A stretch of 64,000 bases of DNA from Flavobacterium silvaticum (GTDB taxonomy: Bacteria > Bacteroidota > Bacteroidia > Flavobacteriales > Flavobacteriaceae), in the NCBI RefSeq assembly GCF_012911565.1, contig NZ_JAAMPU010000101.1, forward strand, positions 124,001-188,000. Direction: 5' to 3'. Each line of letters opens with the position of its first letter. The first letter of the stretch is position 1. The translations under genes and the position numbers were made by a program. Below are positions 1 through 8,658 of the stretch, in pieces. The notes under the pieces are model-generated. The model was not told the DNA's origin and made no database searches. It saw only the letters and a program-made list of their open reading frames with translations.

Positions 1-289
1 GCTGTTGGTCACACTTACTGATCCAATTATAAGGGATGTGAGGTGTGGCGAATAACAGCGATGGATTGTCAATTTCAATGGTCTTGTCAGCATATTGCGC
101 CTCATTATGCTCCAGCAATAAGCTTATTTTGTAATACGTACGCCGGTTGTAAGGCATCTGTTGGTTTTTGCATCCTTTGTAGACTTCTTCATAATTGAAC
201 ACATTGAAATGCCCAATCTCGCGGCTTACCTCTTGTGGCAGGTGTTGGTGTAATTCGGCGTAAAATTCGGGAATTGTCGTTGCTTTCAT
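1..289 (-). CDS. AraC-family regulator, N-terminal part (truncated by window edge)
   Basis: An open frame starts with ATG at 289 and runs off the left edge, giving 96 residues beginning MKATTIPEFYAELHQHL. The stretch with LLFATPHIPYNW resembles the N-terminal sensing half of AraC-type regulators common in Flavobacteria, in which a small cupin-like domain precedes a C-terminal double helix-turn-helix. The DNA-binding half lies outside the window, so the class is inferred from the N-terminal pattern only. It is transcribed leftward, upstream of nothing visible here, and the acyltransferase gene on the same strand ends 81 bases before its start. Confidence 0.6.
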   Translation of the reverse strand, partial: MKATTIPEFYAELHQHLPQEVSREIGHFNVFNYEEVYKGCKNQQMPYNRRTYYKISLLLEHNEAQYADKTIEIDNPSLLFATPHIPYNWISKCDQQ

Positions 290-370
290 TTTGTTGCAAA
301 AATCAAAGATAGAAACCTTTTGCGAAAAATGAAGATTGAAGTTGTTGTTCCGAAAGAAAATCGTTAGGCT

Positions 371-1474
371 TTAATGATTTTGTTCGGCTGTTTTAAGTTT
401 GGCCGAAGAAATCCTGGCGGCATATTTTGCCCGGATAAAATTATTTACCGGTTCTTCGAACATTTTGAAAAGCCCGATTGAAATCAAATTCAGTACGATA
501 AATGTAAACAACGGATTGTCCGATATTTTGTTTATTGAAGATTGGATGATGCCAATATGGATCAGGTAAAATACATAGGAACTTTTTCCGAGCAAAATGA
601 AAAGCTTGCTGCCGAGTACTCGCGATACAGGTGTTTTTTCGGTCAGCAATCCGTAAAATAAGGGAAGCACCCCAATAATAGGCAGAATGACCAAAAGGAA
701 AACACGCCGCATCACAGAACCGATTTCCTGATTGTACATATGTCTTCCGAAACTGATTCCGAATATGGAGACAATAATGCCCAATATCCCTAAGTAAGTG
801 AAATAATTGAAAGCACTTTTGAACGTTCCCTTTTTATAAATAATGCCTAAGCCAATTCCCGCAAAAAATTCTATGCAGCGTCCGAAAAACGTATAGCTCA
901 GCATAAATTCAAACGATCCGAAGAACCCGAAAAAGTCCATACGCGAGAAAATGACGACCAATAAAGCCCCGAATGCCAAAAGCAGCACCGGCAATGCATA
1001 TAGGTATGATTTGCTTTTTTTGATCAGGAAGAATAGCAAAGGAGCCAAAAGATAGAACGTTTCTTCGACGGTCAATGACCAACCTTGGGAGATTCCGCTG
1101 AATTTTAAACTGTCGAAGAATCCGCGTAAAAAGGTGATGTTCGACAGATAAAGCCACGTGATTGTAGTCAGGCTTTCGGAACCTTTGAGATAGAAAGCTA
1201 AAAATGTAAGCGAAGTGAGCAAAAAATAAACGGGGAATATCCGCGCGATTCGATTCACCATGTATTGTTTCATGTTGAAATTGTTGAGGTCGGAATATCT
1301 GTAGGTAATCAAAAAACCACTGAGTACAAAGAATATGGAAACCCCAATATGGAACTCGTAAGTGAAATCAAAAATCGGCGTGCCTTTAAAAAGATGGATA
1401 TGGTGTATAAAGACCATATAGGCAGCTATTGCCCTGATTCCGGTAAGTGAGCTGAAATACTCAGATTTGTTCAT
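371..1474 (-). CDS. Acyltransferase family 3 (OafA/YrhL-like) membrane protein
   Basis: A 367-residue integral membrane protein of the acyltransferase-3 family, whose members transfer acyl groups (often acetyl) to cell-surface sugars across the inner membrane. Visible family motifs are SLTGIRAIAA followed by FIHH near the N-terminus (the conserved His), FFVLSGFLITYRY, and GWSLTVEETFYL. About ten hydrophobic segments follow to the C-terminus. The ATG at 1474 is preferred over an upstream one at 1504 because family members begin just before the LTGIRA motif. No glycan gene lies nearby, so the acceptor cannot be guessed. Family assignment is firm, substrate unknown. Confidence 0.88.
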   Translation of the reverse strand: MNKSEYFSSLTGIRAIAAYMVFIHHIHLFKGTPIFDFTYEFHIGVSIFFVLSGFLITYRYSDLNNFNMKQYMVNRIARIFPVYFLLTSLTFLAFYLKGSESLTTITWLYLSNITFLRGFFDSLKFSGISQGWSLTVEETFYLLAPLLFFLIKKSKSYLYALPVLLLAFGALLVVIFSRMDFFGFFGSFEFMLSYTFFGRCIEFFAGIGLGIIYKKGTFKSAFNYFTYLGILGIIVSIFGISFGRHMYNQEIGSVMRRVFLLVILPIIGVLPLFYGLLTEKTPVSRVLGSKLFILLGKSSYVFYLIHIGIIQSSINKISDNPLFTFIVLNLISIGLFKMFEEPVNNFIRAKYAARISSAKLKTAEQNH

Positions 1475-1650
1475 AAACGTCCGATTGGATAAACCTTGGC
1501 CCAAAAGTAGGTAAATATTCGGGGCTATGAACGGAGATATGACGTATGGTTGTTATGGAATTGTTTCCGGTAATTCGATTTTTATACACAAAAAATCTTT
1601 GTGTCTTAGTGCCTTAGAGTCTTCGTGTCAAAAAGGAGCGAAGCGACGCA

Positions 1651-1785
1651 TAAAAAACAAAACTCCGGGATACCCGAGCGAAGCGAACTGACCAGGGCCA
1701 AGCGTTAAGAAAAAGTCCAGTGGACTTTTTTAGTGAAGGAGCCAGATGGCGCGTTGGCTGGTTTCCTTAAAAAACAAAACTCCGG
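1651..1785. repeat. 18-bp direct repeat, 117 bp apart
   Basis: The word TAAAAAACAAAACTCCGG occurs at 1651-1668 and again at 1768-1785. The second copy forms one arm of the rpoD terminator. The first is followed by GATACCCGAG and forms only a weak hairpin, so it looks like a decayed or duplicated terminator arm. Confidence 0.75.
1710..1730. terminator. Symmetric hairpin, possible bidirectional terminator
   Basis: AAAAAGTCC (1710-1718) and GGACTTTTT (1722-1730) form a perfect 9-bp stem with a 3-base loop, flanked by A and T runs. Termination in either direction is possible. It lies inside the direct-repeat region downstream of rpoD. Confidence 0.55.
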
Positions 1786-1801
1786 TAATCAGCCGGAGTT
1801 T
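1777..1801 (-). terminator. rpoD terminator
   Basis: AAACTCCGG (1777-1785) pairs with CCGGAGTTT (1793-1801) around a 7-base loop, and the minus strand continues into a T-rich run. It sits about 120 bases beyond the rpoD stop codon. Confidence 0.75.
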
Positions 1802-1922
1802 CAATCATCAATCAAAAAACGAACAGTTAATCAGACTGTTGTTGCGGTACTATATTATTAATAATATAATTATCAGTTTCAATTTCCAAACATACGCAAA
1901 AAATACATATGCCGGTTTGCAT

Positions 1923-2786
1923 TTATCCTAAATAGGTTTTCAGGATTTTACTGCGGGACGTATGCTTCAATCTGCGGATTGCCTTTTCCTTGATTTGACG
2001 CACGCGCTCACGTGTCAGATCAAAAGTCTCGCCTATTTCTTCAAGCGTCATTGGGTGTTGGTCGCCCAATCCGAAGTATAAACGAACCACATCTGCTTCA
2101 CGCGGGGTTAACGTTTCCAAAGAACGCTCGATTTCGGTACGCAATGATTCATGGATCAATTCACGATCCGGATTCGGCGATTCACCCGAACGAAGTACAT
2201 CGTAAAGGTTTGAATCTTCTCCTTCAACAAGAGGTGCATCCATCGAAAGGTGACGACCGGAATTCTTCATCGATTCCTTTACGTCGTTGACAGTCATGTC
2301 AAGTTCCTTCGCGATTTCCTCTGCACTTGGCGGACGCTCGTTGGATTGTTCCAGCAAAGCGTACATTTTGTTGATCTTGTTGATCGACCCGATTTTGTTC
2401 AATGGTAAACGAACGATACGTGATTGTTCTGCCAAAGCCTGAAGAATCGATTGACGGATCCACCAAACGGCGTAAGAAATGAATTTGAAACCGCGGGTCT
2501 CGTCAAAACGTTGTGCAGCCTTGATAAGGCCAAGGTTTCCTTCGTTGATCAAATCGGGTAGGGTCAAGCCCTGGTTTTGGTATTGTTTTGCGACCGAAAC
2601 CACGAAACGAAGGTTGGCTTTTGTAAGCTTTTCCAATGCTCTCTGGTCTCCGGCTTTGATTTTTTGTGCTAATTCCACCTCTTCGTCAGCGGTGATAAGG
2701 TCGACTTTCCCAATTTCCTGAAGGTACTTGTCCAGTGAAGCAGTTTCCCGGTTGGTTACCTGCTTCGTAATTTTTAATTGTCTCAT
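1923..2786 (-). CDS. rpoD: Primary RNA polymerase sigma factor (RpoD/SigA type)
   Basis: A 287-residue sigma-70 factor, the short Bacteroidota form without region 1.1 and without the large non-conserved insert. Region 1.2 ([17 protein letters not shown]) is followed by region 2 with [13 protein letters not shown] and the promoter-opening stretch [13 protein letters not shown], then region 3, and region 4 with the recognition helix [14 protein letters not shown]. The ATG at 2786 gives the usual start MRQLKITKQ; an in-frame ATG at 2837 would add 17 residues absent from relatives. It is the housekeeping sigma factor, consistent with the many TAnnTTTG promoters seen elsewhere in the window. Monocistronic, with its own terminator. 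Confidence 0.97.
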   Translation of the reverse strand: MRQLKITKQVTNRETASLDKYLQEIGKVDLITADEEVELAQKIKAGDQRALEKLTKANLRFVVSVAKQYQNQGLTLPDLINEGNLGLIKAAQRFDETRGFKFISYAVWWIRQSILQALAEQSRIVRLPLNKIGSINKINKMYALLEQSNERPPSAEEIAKELDMTVNDVKESMKNSGRHLSMDAPLVEGEDSNLYDVLRSGESPNPDRELIHESLRTEIERSLETLTPREADVVRLYFGLGDQHPMTLEEIGETFDLTRERVRQIKEKAIRRLKHTSRSKILKTYLG

Positions 2787-2926
2787 GTAAGGGATTCCTT
2801 TTTTAGAAGATACGGGGCTTGTACGGCAAGAGGTCAAAAAAAGTTACAGAATCAAAAAATATTTTTCCCAAGCTCTTGTTTGATGTGTGGCATTCTCTTA
2901 TTTTGCGGGCATTTCCACGAAATAAA

Positions 2927-4837
2927 ATGAAGAGACTGATGACCTTAGCGATCGCAGTTTTCTGTTGCAGTGTTTCTGCGCAGAAAGCTTTTGATCCGAC
3001 GCCCGAAGATATTTCGCTTGCAAAAAACCTGCGTGAGACCTATTCCAAAGATGACATTGCCATTCTTGAAAGTTCCGATAACATCGAATTCGGTTTCGAC
3101 AGTGACAAAAAGCAGGTAACCGTCCTGAATAAAGTCCGTGAGAAACTAATGAACCTGAATTACAGGTCGGACATCCACAAGTATGAATTTTACAATACCG
3201 AATCGCGCATCGATCACTTTGAGCTACAGTATCGGAACGGAAAAAAAGCAAAATTCTTTGTCAAGGATGAATACTATGCTGATAAGGATTTGTTCTATGT
3301 AGATGCACGTGTGAAATACATGTCGGTCGATTTCCCGGTTCAGGGTTACAGTTATCTGTATGAGATGGACAAACAGTACGACGACGTCAAGTATTTTACT
3401 TCGGTTTATTTTACAGACGAATATCCGGTCATAGACAAAACGATCAAGATTATTGTTCCGGATTGGCTCGATGTCGACATACGTGAATTCAACTTTGGCG
3501 GATACGATATTGTCAAACAAAAGACGCCATCAGGCAAAACGACAGAATATACCTATCGGCTCAAAAATATCCCTGCCGCGTTCAAAGAAGAAAATGCGCC
3601 TGGCAGAAGTTACCTGTATCCACATTTGCTCATCGTAGCCAAATCATACGATAAAGACGGACAGAAAGCGGCACTTTTCAATTCCACGGCAGATTTATAC
3701 AAATGGTACAAGTCGCTTGTCGATATGACCAAAACAAATGAATCGGTGCTCAAGCCCAAAGTCGATGAACTGACGGCAAAAGCCAAGACTGACGAAGAAA
3801 AAATCAAGAACATCTATTATTGGGTGCAGGACAACATCCGTTACATCGCATTCGAAGACGGCATTGCCGGTTTCAAGCCCGATGATGCAGACAAGGTATT
3901 CACCAAGCGTTACGGAGATTGTAAAGGCATGGCCAACCTGATCAAGGAGATGCTCAAAGTAGCGGGTTTCGATGCGCGTCTGGCCTGGATCGGAACCAAA
4001 CACATTGCCTATGATTACACCTTGCCGTCTTTGGCCGTGGACAATCATATGATTTGTGCGCTCATCTATAAAGGCAAGAAATATTACCTCGACGGAACCG
4101 AAAAATTCAATCCGTTTGGCCAATACGCCGAACGCATCCAGAACAAGGAAGTCATGATCGAAGACGGCGACAAATTCATCATCGACAAAATCCCATCGTC
4201 TTCCGATACCAAGAATAAAGAAACGTTCGCTATCCGGATGAGTATCGATAAAGAATCGCTCAAAGGTAAATGTTCACGCACGTTCGCCGGTGAAAGCTGT
4301 ATGGAATTCCTGTATGGATTTAATCAGATTGAGAACAATAAGCAAAAAGACGCTTTGTCGAACTATCTGTCAAAGCGCGATAAAAACATCAAAGTCAGCA
4401 ATTTGGTTACGACAGATATGAGCAACCGCGAACAGCAGCTTAAGCTCGATTACGATGTCACGCTCGATAACAAAGTATCCGGATTTGACGATGAGATTTA
4501 TGTCGATATGGATTTCCTTCGCGAATTCGGCAATTTTTTCCTCAAGGAAAGAAAGACCGATTATCAGTTTGATTACAAGACGAATTACGAATCTTCCATC
4601 GTCCTTGAAATCCCATCCGGATACAAAGTCGACAAGCTTCCGGACAGCCTCACTTATAAAGGAAAAGACTATTCGGTGACGCTCAATTTCACCAAGACCC
4701 CAACCGAAATCACGTGTAAAAAGGCCTTTGAATTTCCCAACGGAACCATCCCGATCAAAGAAATCACGGCCTGGAACGACCTGTTGACCAACCTGAATAC
4801 CATTTATAAACAACAAATCGTGTTGACCAAATCCTAA
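2927..4837 (+). CDS. DUF3857/transglutaminase-like secreted protein, catalytic triad intact
   Basis: A 636-residue protein with a signal peptide (MKRLMTLAIAVFCCSVSAQ), so probably periplasmic or surface-exposed. The N-terminal half matches DUF3857, followed by a transglutaminase-like core and a C-terminal beta-rich DUF3858-like part. The triad of papain-like transglutaminases is visible: Cys332 in RYGDCKG, His374 in VDNHMIC and Asp389 in YYLDGT. The ATG at 2927 is chosen because the signal peptide begins there; the frame extends to 2819 but would add 36 unsupported residues. The next gene, a paralogue, starts two bases after the stop, so the two are an operon. The substrate is unknown; a peptidase or crosslinking role is inference. 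Confidence 0.85.
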   Translation: MKRLMTLAIAVFCCSVSAQKAFDPTPEDISLAKNLRETYSKDDIAILESSDNIEFGFDSDKKQVTVLNKVREKLMNLNYRSDIHKYEFYNTESRIDHFELQYRNGKKAKFFVKDEYYADKDLFYVDARVKYMSVDFPVQGYSYLYEMDKQYDDVKYFTSVYFTDEYPVIDKTIKIIVPDWLDVDIREFNFGGYDIVKQKTPSGKTTEYTYRLKNIPAAFKEENAPGRSYLYPHLLIVAKSYDKDGQKAALFNSTADLYKWYKSLVDMTKTNESVLKPKVDELTAKAKTDEEKIKNIYYWVQDNIRYIAFEDGIAGFKPDDADKVFTKRYGDCKGMANLIKEMLKVAGFDARLAWIGTKHIAYDYTLPSLAVDNHMICALIYKGKKYYLDGTEKFNPFGQYAERIQNKEVMIEDGDKFIIDKIPSSSDTKNKETFAIRMSIDKESLKGKCSRTFAGESCMEFLYGFNQIENNKQKDALSNYLSKRDKNIKVSNLVTTDMSNREQQLKLDYDVTLDNKVSGFDDEIYVDMDFLREFGNFFLKERKTDYQFDYKTNYESSIVLEIPSGYKVDKLPDSLTYKGKDYSVTLNFTKTPTEITCKKAFEFPNGTIPIKEITAWNDLLTNLNTIYKQQIVLTKS

Positions 4838-4839
4838 CC

Positions 4840-6945
4840 ATGAAAAACAAATTTGCCGCGCTGCTTTTGCTGTGCTTTACCGCTGCTTTTGCCCAGGACA
4901 AAGAGGAAGTCCGGGAAATGTTCTGGGGACTCAAAGATCCTGAAGCTTCCGTAAAGGACGTTCCGGACGAATGGAAATCTGAATCGGCAGTAATCATCTA
5001 CGAATACAATTATTACTATTACCCCATGTTTTACCCCAAAAGCGGTTTCCGCCGTCGTATCAAATTGCAGGATGCGGCTGCCGTGAAGGACTTTTCTGAA
5101 TTGTCATATAAAGGTTTTTCAGACCGAAAGCGCAACATGGACAATGATATGATCGGAATCCGGATCATCAAGCCAGATGGTAAAGAAATCGAAATCGACG
5201 CGGCAAAAGAAGCCAAAACCACCGAAGACGACCGCAAAATTGCCATTCCCAACCTTGAGCCCGGAGATATCATCGACTATTATTTCTATGCAACGGTAAC
5301 CGATGTCAACTCTATTTTCGATTCAAAAGAAGCCACGTTAAGCGATGCTTATTACCCGACGATGTTTCTTCGGGTAGAACTTCAGCTTGACAAAAAATTA
5401 TACATCAACCTCAATTCCTACAACGGCGCACCGGAATTTACAGACTTGCCTCCAGGCAGAAAAGGCGACCGCAGGCTTGAGATCAAAGCCACGAACCTTC
5501 CGAAAGCCGGACGTGAGCGTTGGCTGTATCCGCTTGTGGTATTGCCTTCGTATAAATGGCAGATCGGAAGCAAACCTTATGGAAAACCAGATAAGGAAGT
5601 CGCAAACGGCCGGGTTAAAAAAGTGCTCACCAAAGACGATATGATGTTTGCTTATGGCGAACGCTACAGGCCTTTTGGCGATATGGTCCACATTGAGAAC
5701 TTCCTTAAAAAGAAGACATTCGCCAACGATGCCGAAAAAGTCCGTGCCGTCTATTATTTCACCAGACATTATTATTACACCCAATACGTAGAGGCGTTCG
5801 CCATTAGTGAAGCCAAGATTTTCGAACCTTGGGAATTGTATAAGAAGCCCATTTTCATGGACAGCGAAGGCGAGTTCATCAATCACTTCATGGCGTTCTT
5901 AAAAGACAATAAAATCGATTATGACATTGTGTTGGCTACAGGTCGGTTCAACGGCCCGATGTCAGATTTGCTCTTGTCGTCAAACATTGAGGTCATGTTG
6001 CGGGTCAATACGACTCCAGAGCCTGTTTACCTTCAGTTTTTCACGCCGTTTACGAATGCAGACCAGATACCATCGGAACTGGAAAACACAGACGGCTATA
6101 TGCTCAACGTACTTAAACGTAAAAAAGTGACTGATGTGGAATCTGTAAAACTTCCCACATCTACTTCCGAAGACAATAAATCTATCGTCAACAGTACAGT
6201 TTCGATGGACAAGGATTTCACGGGATTGAAGGTTAAGCGTGAATCGTCATTTTCCGGCCATCTCAAGGAAGATGAGCAGCGCAGCCGACTGTATTTCTTT
6301 GATTATGTAAACGAAGATTACCAGAAATTCGGAACAGAATCTGTGCTCGAACGTGTCCGCAGCGATCGCAAACAGGCGCAGTATAAAAAGGAATATCAGG
6401 CTTTGGTCGATAAATTCAAGGACAAACAAATGGAGTCTTTCAAGAAATCCATCGGTGAGGAATTCGATCTCAAAATCGAGAATTATGAATATTCGGTAAA
6501 AAATACGGGTCGTTTCGGAAGCAAGGAAGCCTTTATTTATGATGAAAACTTTGATTTGGAAAACAACCTTGTCAAAAAAGCCGGAAACAATTATGTAGTC
6601 GAACTAGGCAAAATCCTCACAGGTCAACTTGAGATTACCGAAGAAGATCGAAAGCGAAAACTCGATGTCTACATGCCGTTTCCGCGCAGTTTTGAAAATG
6701 ATATCACGTTTGAAATCCCTGCCGGCTATTCGGTTTCCGGAGTTGAGAAATTCAATAAGAATGTTGTCAACGCGACAGGCGGATTCACGTCTACGGCCAA
6801 AGTGGAAGGCAACAAACTGGTCATCCATACCAAAAAATTCTATGCGAATTATTTTGAGCCGAACAAGAATTGGGCTCAGATGATCGATTTCCTCGATGCG
6901 GCGTATCAGTTCACCCAGGAAAAAGTACTGCTTAAAAAAGGCTGA
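4840..6945 (+). CDS. DUF3857 paralogue lacking the transglutaminase cysteine
   Basis: A 701-residue protein with a signal peptide (MKNKFAALLLLCFTAAFAQ), tandem to and two bases after the preceding gene. Both share the DUF3857 N-terminal region and overall domain order. Where the upstream paralogue has RYGDCKG, this one has a stretch around PIFMDSEGEFINHF with no cysteine; the only Cys in the protein is residue 12 in the signal peptide, so the exported form is cysteine-free. The fold is probably retained but thiol catalysis is not possible. It may be a partner or binding subunit for the upstream enzyme; that is inference. Its stop is 3 bases from that of the convergent downstream gene. Confidence 0.82.
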   Translation: MKNKFAALLLLCFTAAFAQDKEEVREMFWGLKDPEASVKDVPDEWKSESAVIIYEYNYYYYPMFYPKSGFRRRIKLQDAAAVKDFSELSYKGFSDRKRNMDNDMIGIRIIKPDGKEIEIDAAKEAKTTEDDRKIAIPNLEPGDIIDYYFYATVTDVNSIFDSKEATLSDAYYPTMFLRVELQLDKKLYINLNSYNGAPEFTDLPPGRKGDRRLEIKATNLPKAGRERWLYPLVVLPSYKWQIGSKPYGKPDKEVANGRVKKVLTKDDMMFAYGERYRPFGDMVHIENFLKKKTFANDAEKVRAVYYFTRHYYYTQYVEAFAISEAKIFEPWELYKKPIFMDSEGEFINHFMAFLKDNKIDYDIVLATGRFNGPMSDLLLSSNIEVMLRVNTTPEPVYLQFFTPFTNADQIPSELENTDGYMLNVLKRKKVTDVESVKLPTSTSEDNKSIVNSTVSMDKDFTGLKVKRESSFSGHLKEDEQRSRLYFFDYVNEDYQKFGTESVLERVRSDRKQAQYKKEYQALVDKFKDKQMESFKKSIGEEFDLKIENYEYSVKNTGRFGSKEAFIYDENFDLENNLVKKAGNNYVVELGKILTGQLEITEEDRKRKLDVYMPFPRSFENDITFEIPAGYSVSGVEKFNKNVVNATGGFTSTAKVEGNKLVIHTKKFYANYFEPNKNWAQMIDFLDAAYQFTQEKVLLKKG

Positions 6946-6948
6946 TTC

Positions 6949-7905
6949 TTATATTTCGTCAGAAGACGGATTCCGGATTTTATCCAGGTAAAACGCGACT
7001 TTCCGCAAGGCTTTGTTAAAAAAGATCTTGCGGTCGCGCGTGCCGGAAAGATTCAGCGATTTCGAGTTCTTGATTTGCCTGTGGAAGTAATCGAGGGCTT
7101 TTATCGTGGTATTTTCATCTTCGGTAATAAAATAACCCAGAGCCGTATACGGAATGAACATGGTTATTTTTTCTTCTGACGACAGTATCACGTTGTTGTT
7201 CAGGATGACCAATTCGTTGTAATACAACTGGAATTTTCCATTGGGTTCGCTGCACTTTTTTTCGACCGATGCCAGAAGTGCAACCACGTCGTCACATAAT
7301 AATTCAGCTGAATTCCTCGAAAGCAGCCCCGATTCAAAGAAATAGAAAATCTGCTGGAGTGTGCTGTTTATCGTGGTGTCGTTCCATATTTCATGTACCG
7401 ATGCATTGTCATAGACCGACCTGATTTTCGCATTGTGCTGCATCAGGTTTTCGGGAAAAACGAATTCCTCGAACGGTTTTGCATCTTTGCCACCGAGTAG
7501 ATCCATCCAGACATAGAGCTTGAATTTGGACAGCAATGTTCCGCCAATGGTGTAGAACAAGGGTAAATCCTTAGCTGCATAATAGAGTGAAACGCCTTCC
7601 TCTTTTAAATAACTTCCCAGATACGCTGCCGACTGACGGAAATAATCGGCCATTTCTTCAAATGACGTAATCTCATTGGTCTTTTCTACAACCAGCGTAT
7701 TTCCGCCTGTCAGGATGGCGTCGACAGAAATTTTATAATGCCTGCAAAGCGTCATGGCTTCTTCTATCGAAAACTTGCTTTTAGACGATACGCGCCTGTG
7801 TGCCGCATCGTAACTTATTCCGAGTGCCACGGCCACGGCATCTATTATGGAACCTGATTTTATTTTTTTACGGATTGTTGTCAACAGAATATCCTGAGGA
7901 TTCAT
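6949..7905 (-). CDS. HTH-domain regulator-like protein
   Basis: A 318-residue cytoplasmic protein. Residues about 1-65 look like a Cro/C1-type helix-turn-helix, with DAVAVALGISYDAAHRR as the likely HTH and FSIEEAMTLCRHYKIS after it. The remaining 250 residues are mostly helical with no recognised domain and no membrane segment. The ATG at 7905 (MNPQDILL) is preferred; the frame can also open with GTG at 7920. It is convergent with the DUF3857 pair and divergent from the lipid operon beginning at 8005, which makes it a candidate regulator of that operon; this is positional inference only. Confidence 0.7.
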   Translation of the reverse strand: MNPQDILLTTIRKKIKSGSIIDAVAVALGISYDAAHRRVSSKSKFSIEEAMTLCRHYKISVDAILTGGNTLVVEKTNEITSFEEMADYFRQSAAYLGSYLKEEGVSLYYAAKDLPLFYTIGGTLLSKFKLYVWMDLLGGKDAKPFEEFVFPENLMQHNAKIRSVYDNASVHEIWNDTTINSTLQQIFYFFESGLLSRNSAELLCDDVVALLASVEKKCSEPNGKFQLYYNELVILNNNVILSSEEKITMFIPYTALGYFITEDENTTIKALDYFHRQIKNSKSLNLSGTRDRKIFFNKALRKVAFYLDKIRNPSSDEI

Positions 7906-8004
7906 ATTTGCGATTTTCACAAATATATCTTTTTTAAAAACTTATTCTCGCAATTTGTCTTGATAAAATCACAATACGTTTGAACTGTCAATTTAAATCA
8001 ATCC

Positions 8005-8511
8005 ATGATGAAACTAGTTCAAACCTGTATTATCGCACTGACTTTGGCATCGATGTATTCATGCGCTCCACTGAATCCTGTTGCGCGAAAGGATTTATCT
8101 GCTCCAATAAACAATAAGGCTTGCTATAGACCTTATTCCGAATTATCACAAAAATGTCCAGACGATTTTCTGCACATACTCAAAATTGATTCTGTCCATG
8201 TCGATTCTGTTTGTGTCGTTTTCAGTCAAAGCGAAATGATTGTTTCCTATCGGGATATCAATACGAACCAATTCCGGACACAGACTTATAAAGGCAAAAT
8301 GCGCAAAAAGGATTTCCAGGTTTTTTTCAGACGGGATCATACCGGAATTCCACCTTTTTTCTGGGTTAGGGAAGTGGACCGATATCGGTTCAGCATCAGT
8401 CCCGATAAATCTTTGGTTGTTACCGAAATGCATGATCACACCGCCATGATTTTACTTATGGCAGGCGGTTCAGGTTATCGCAACCAAAATATATTCTCTG
8501 CTTTCCCATGA
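8005..8511 (+). CDS. Small lipoprotein of unknown function
   Basis: A 168-residue protein with a lipoprotein signal peptide: MMKLVQTCIIALTLASMYSC, the cleavage Cys being residue 20. No domain is recognised in the mature part, which has scattered aromatic residues and beta-strand-like segments. Its stop codon overlaps the start of a 47-codon ORF (ATGA at 8508), which is followed by HMG-CoA reductase, so it appears to be the first gene of the lipid operon. A role in handling or sensing the operon's lipid product in the envelope would fit but is not shown. Confidence 0.65.
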   Translation: MMKLVQTCIIALTLASMYSCAPLNPVARKDLSAPINNKACYRPYSELSQKCPDDFLHILKIDSVHVDSVCVVFSQSEMIVSYRDINTNQFRTQTYKGKMRKKDFQVFFRRDHTGIPPFFWVREVDRYRFSISPDKSLVVTEMHDHTAMILLMAGGSGYRNQNIFSAFP

Positions 8512-8651
8512 CCCGTTTCGCCACCAAAGTTTACTGGTTCTTGTACAAAAGAGCCATGACAAGGACAGAGCCTGATCCGCCAAAAAGAATCATAATCCGG
8601 GAAGTCATCATCAATCTCATCCGCTTTGCCATAAGGTATTATAAACAATAA
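8508..8651 (+). CDS. Small basic ORF, 47 residues, translationally coupled
   Basis: An ATG at 8508 overlaps the stop of the upstream lipoprotein gene in the arrangement ATGA, and the frame runs to TAA at 8649-8651, 7 bases before the HMG-CoA reductase start. The product begins MTRFATKVYWFLYKR and ends with an amphipathic IIREVIINLIRFAIRYYK segment; it is strongly basic. The tight ATGA coupling on one side and short gap on the other suggest a real gene filling an otherwise empty 147-base space. No family is recognised. It might be a small membrane-surface peptide. Confidence 0.5.
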   Translation: MTRFATKVYWFLYKRAMTRTEPDPPKRIIIREVIINLIRFAIRYYKQ

Positions 8652-8658
8652 AGACACA

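Larger units (their letters stand above)
1505..1922. other. Repeat-rich intergenic gap without a credible gene
   Basis: This 418-base gap between the acyltransferase start and the rpoD stop holds no convincing ORF. It contains a stretch of the type TTTGTGTCTTAGTGCC, GCGAAGCGA-type low-complexity words, two copies of an 18-base direct repeat at 1651-1668 and 1768-1785, and two terminator-like hairpins. It looks like an accumulation of transcription terminators and small repeats. Confidence 0.6.

Noticed and set aside
2879-2905. Promoter for the DUF3857 pair (TTTG and TTATTTTG)
   Set aside because: The -7 word has a mismatch and the spacing of 15 bases is short of the consensus, so no promoter is claimed.
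5398-5886. 162-residue frame antisense to the second DUF3857 gene
   Set aside because: No start context or family match; it is covered by the sense gene, which has a clear signal peptide and operon position.
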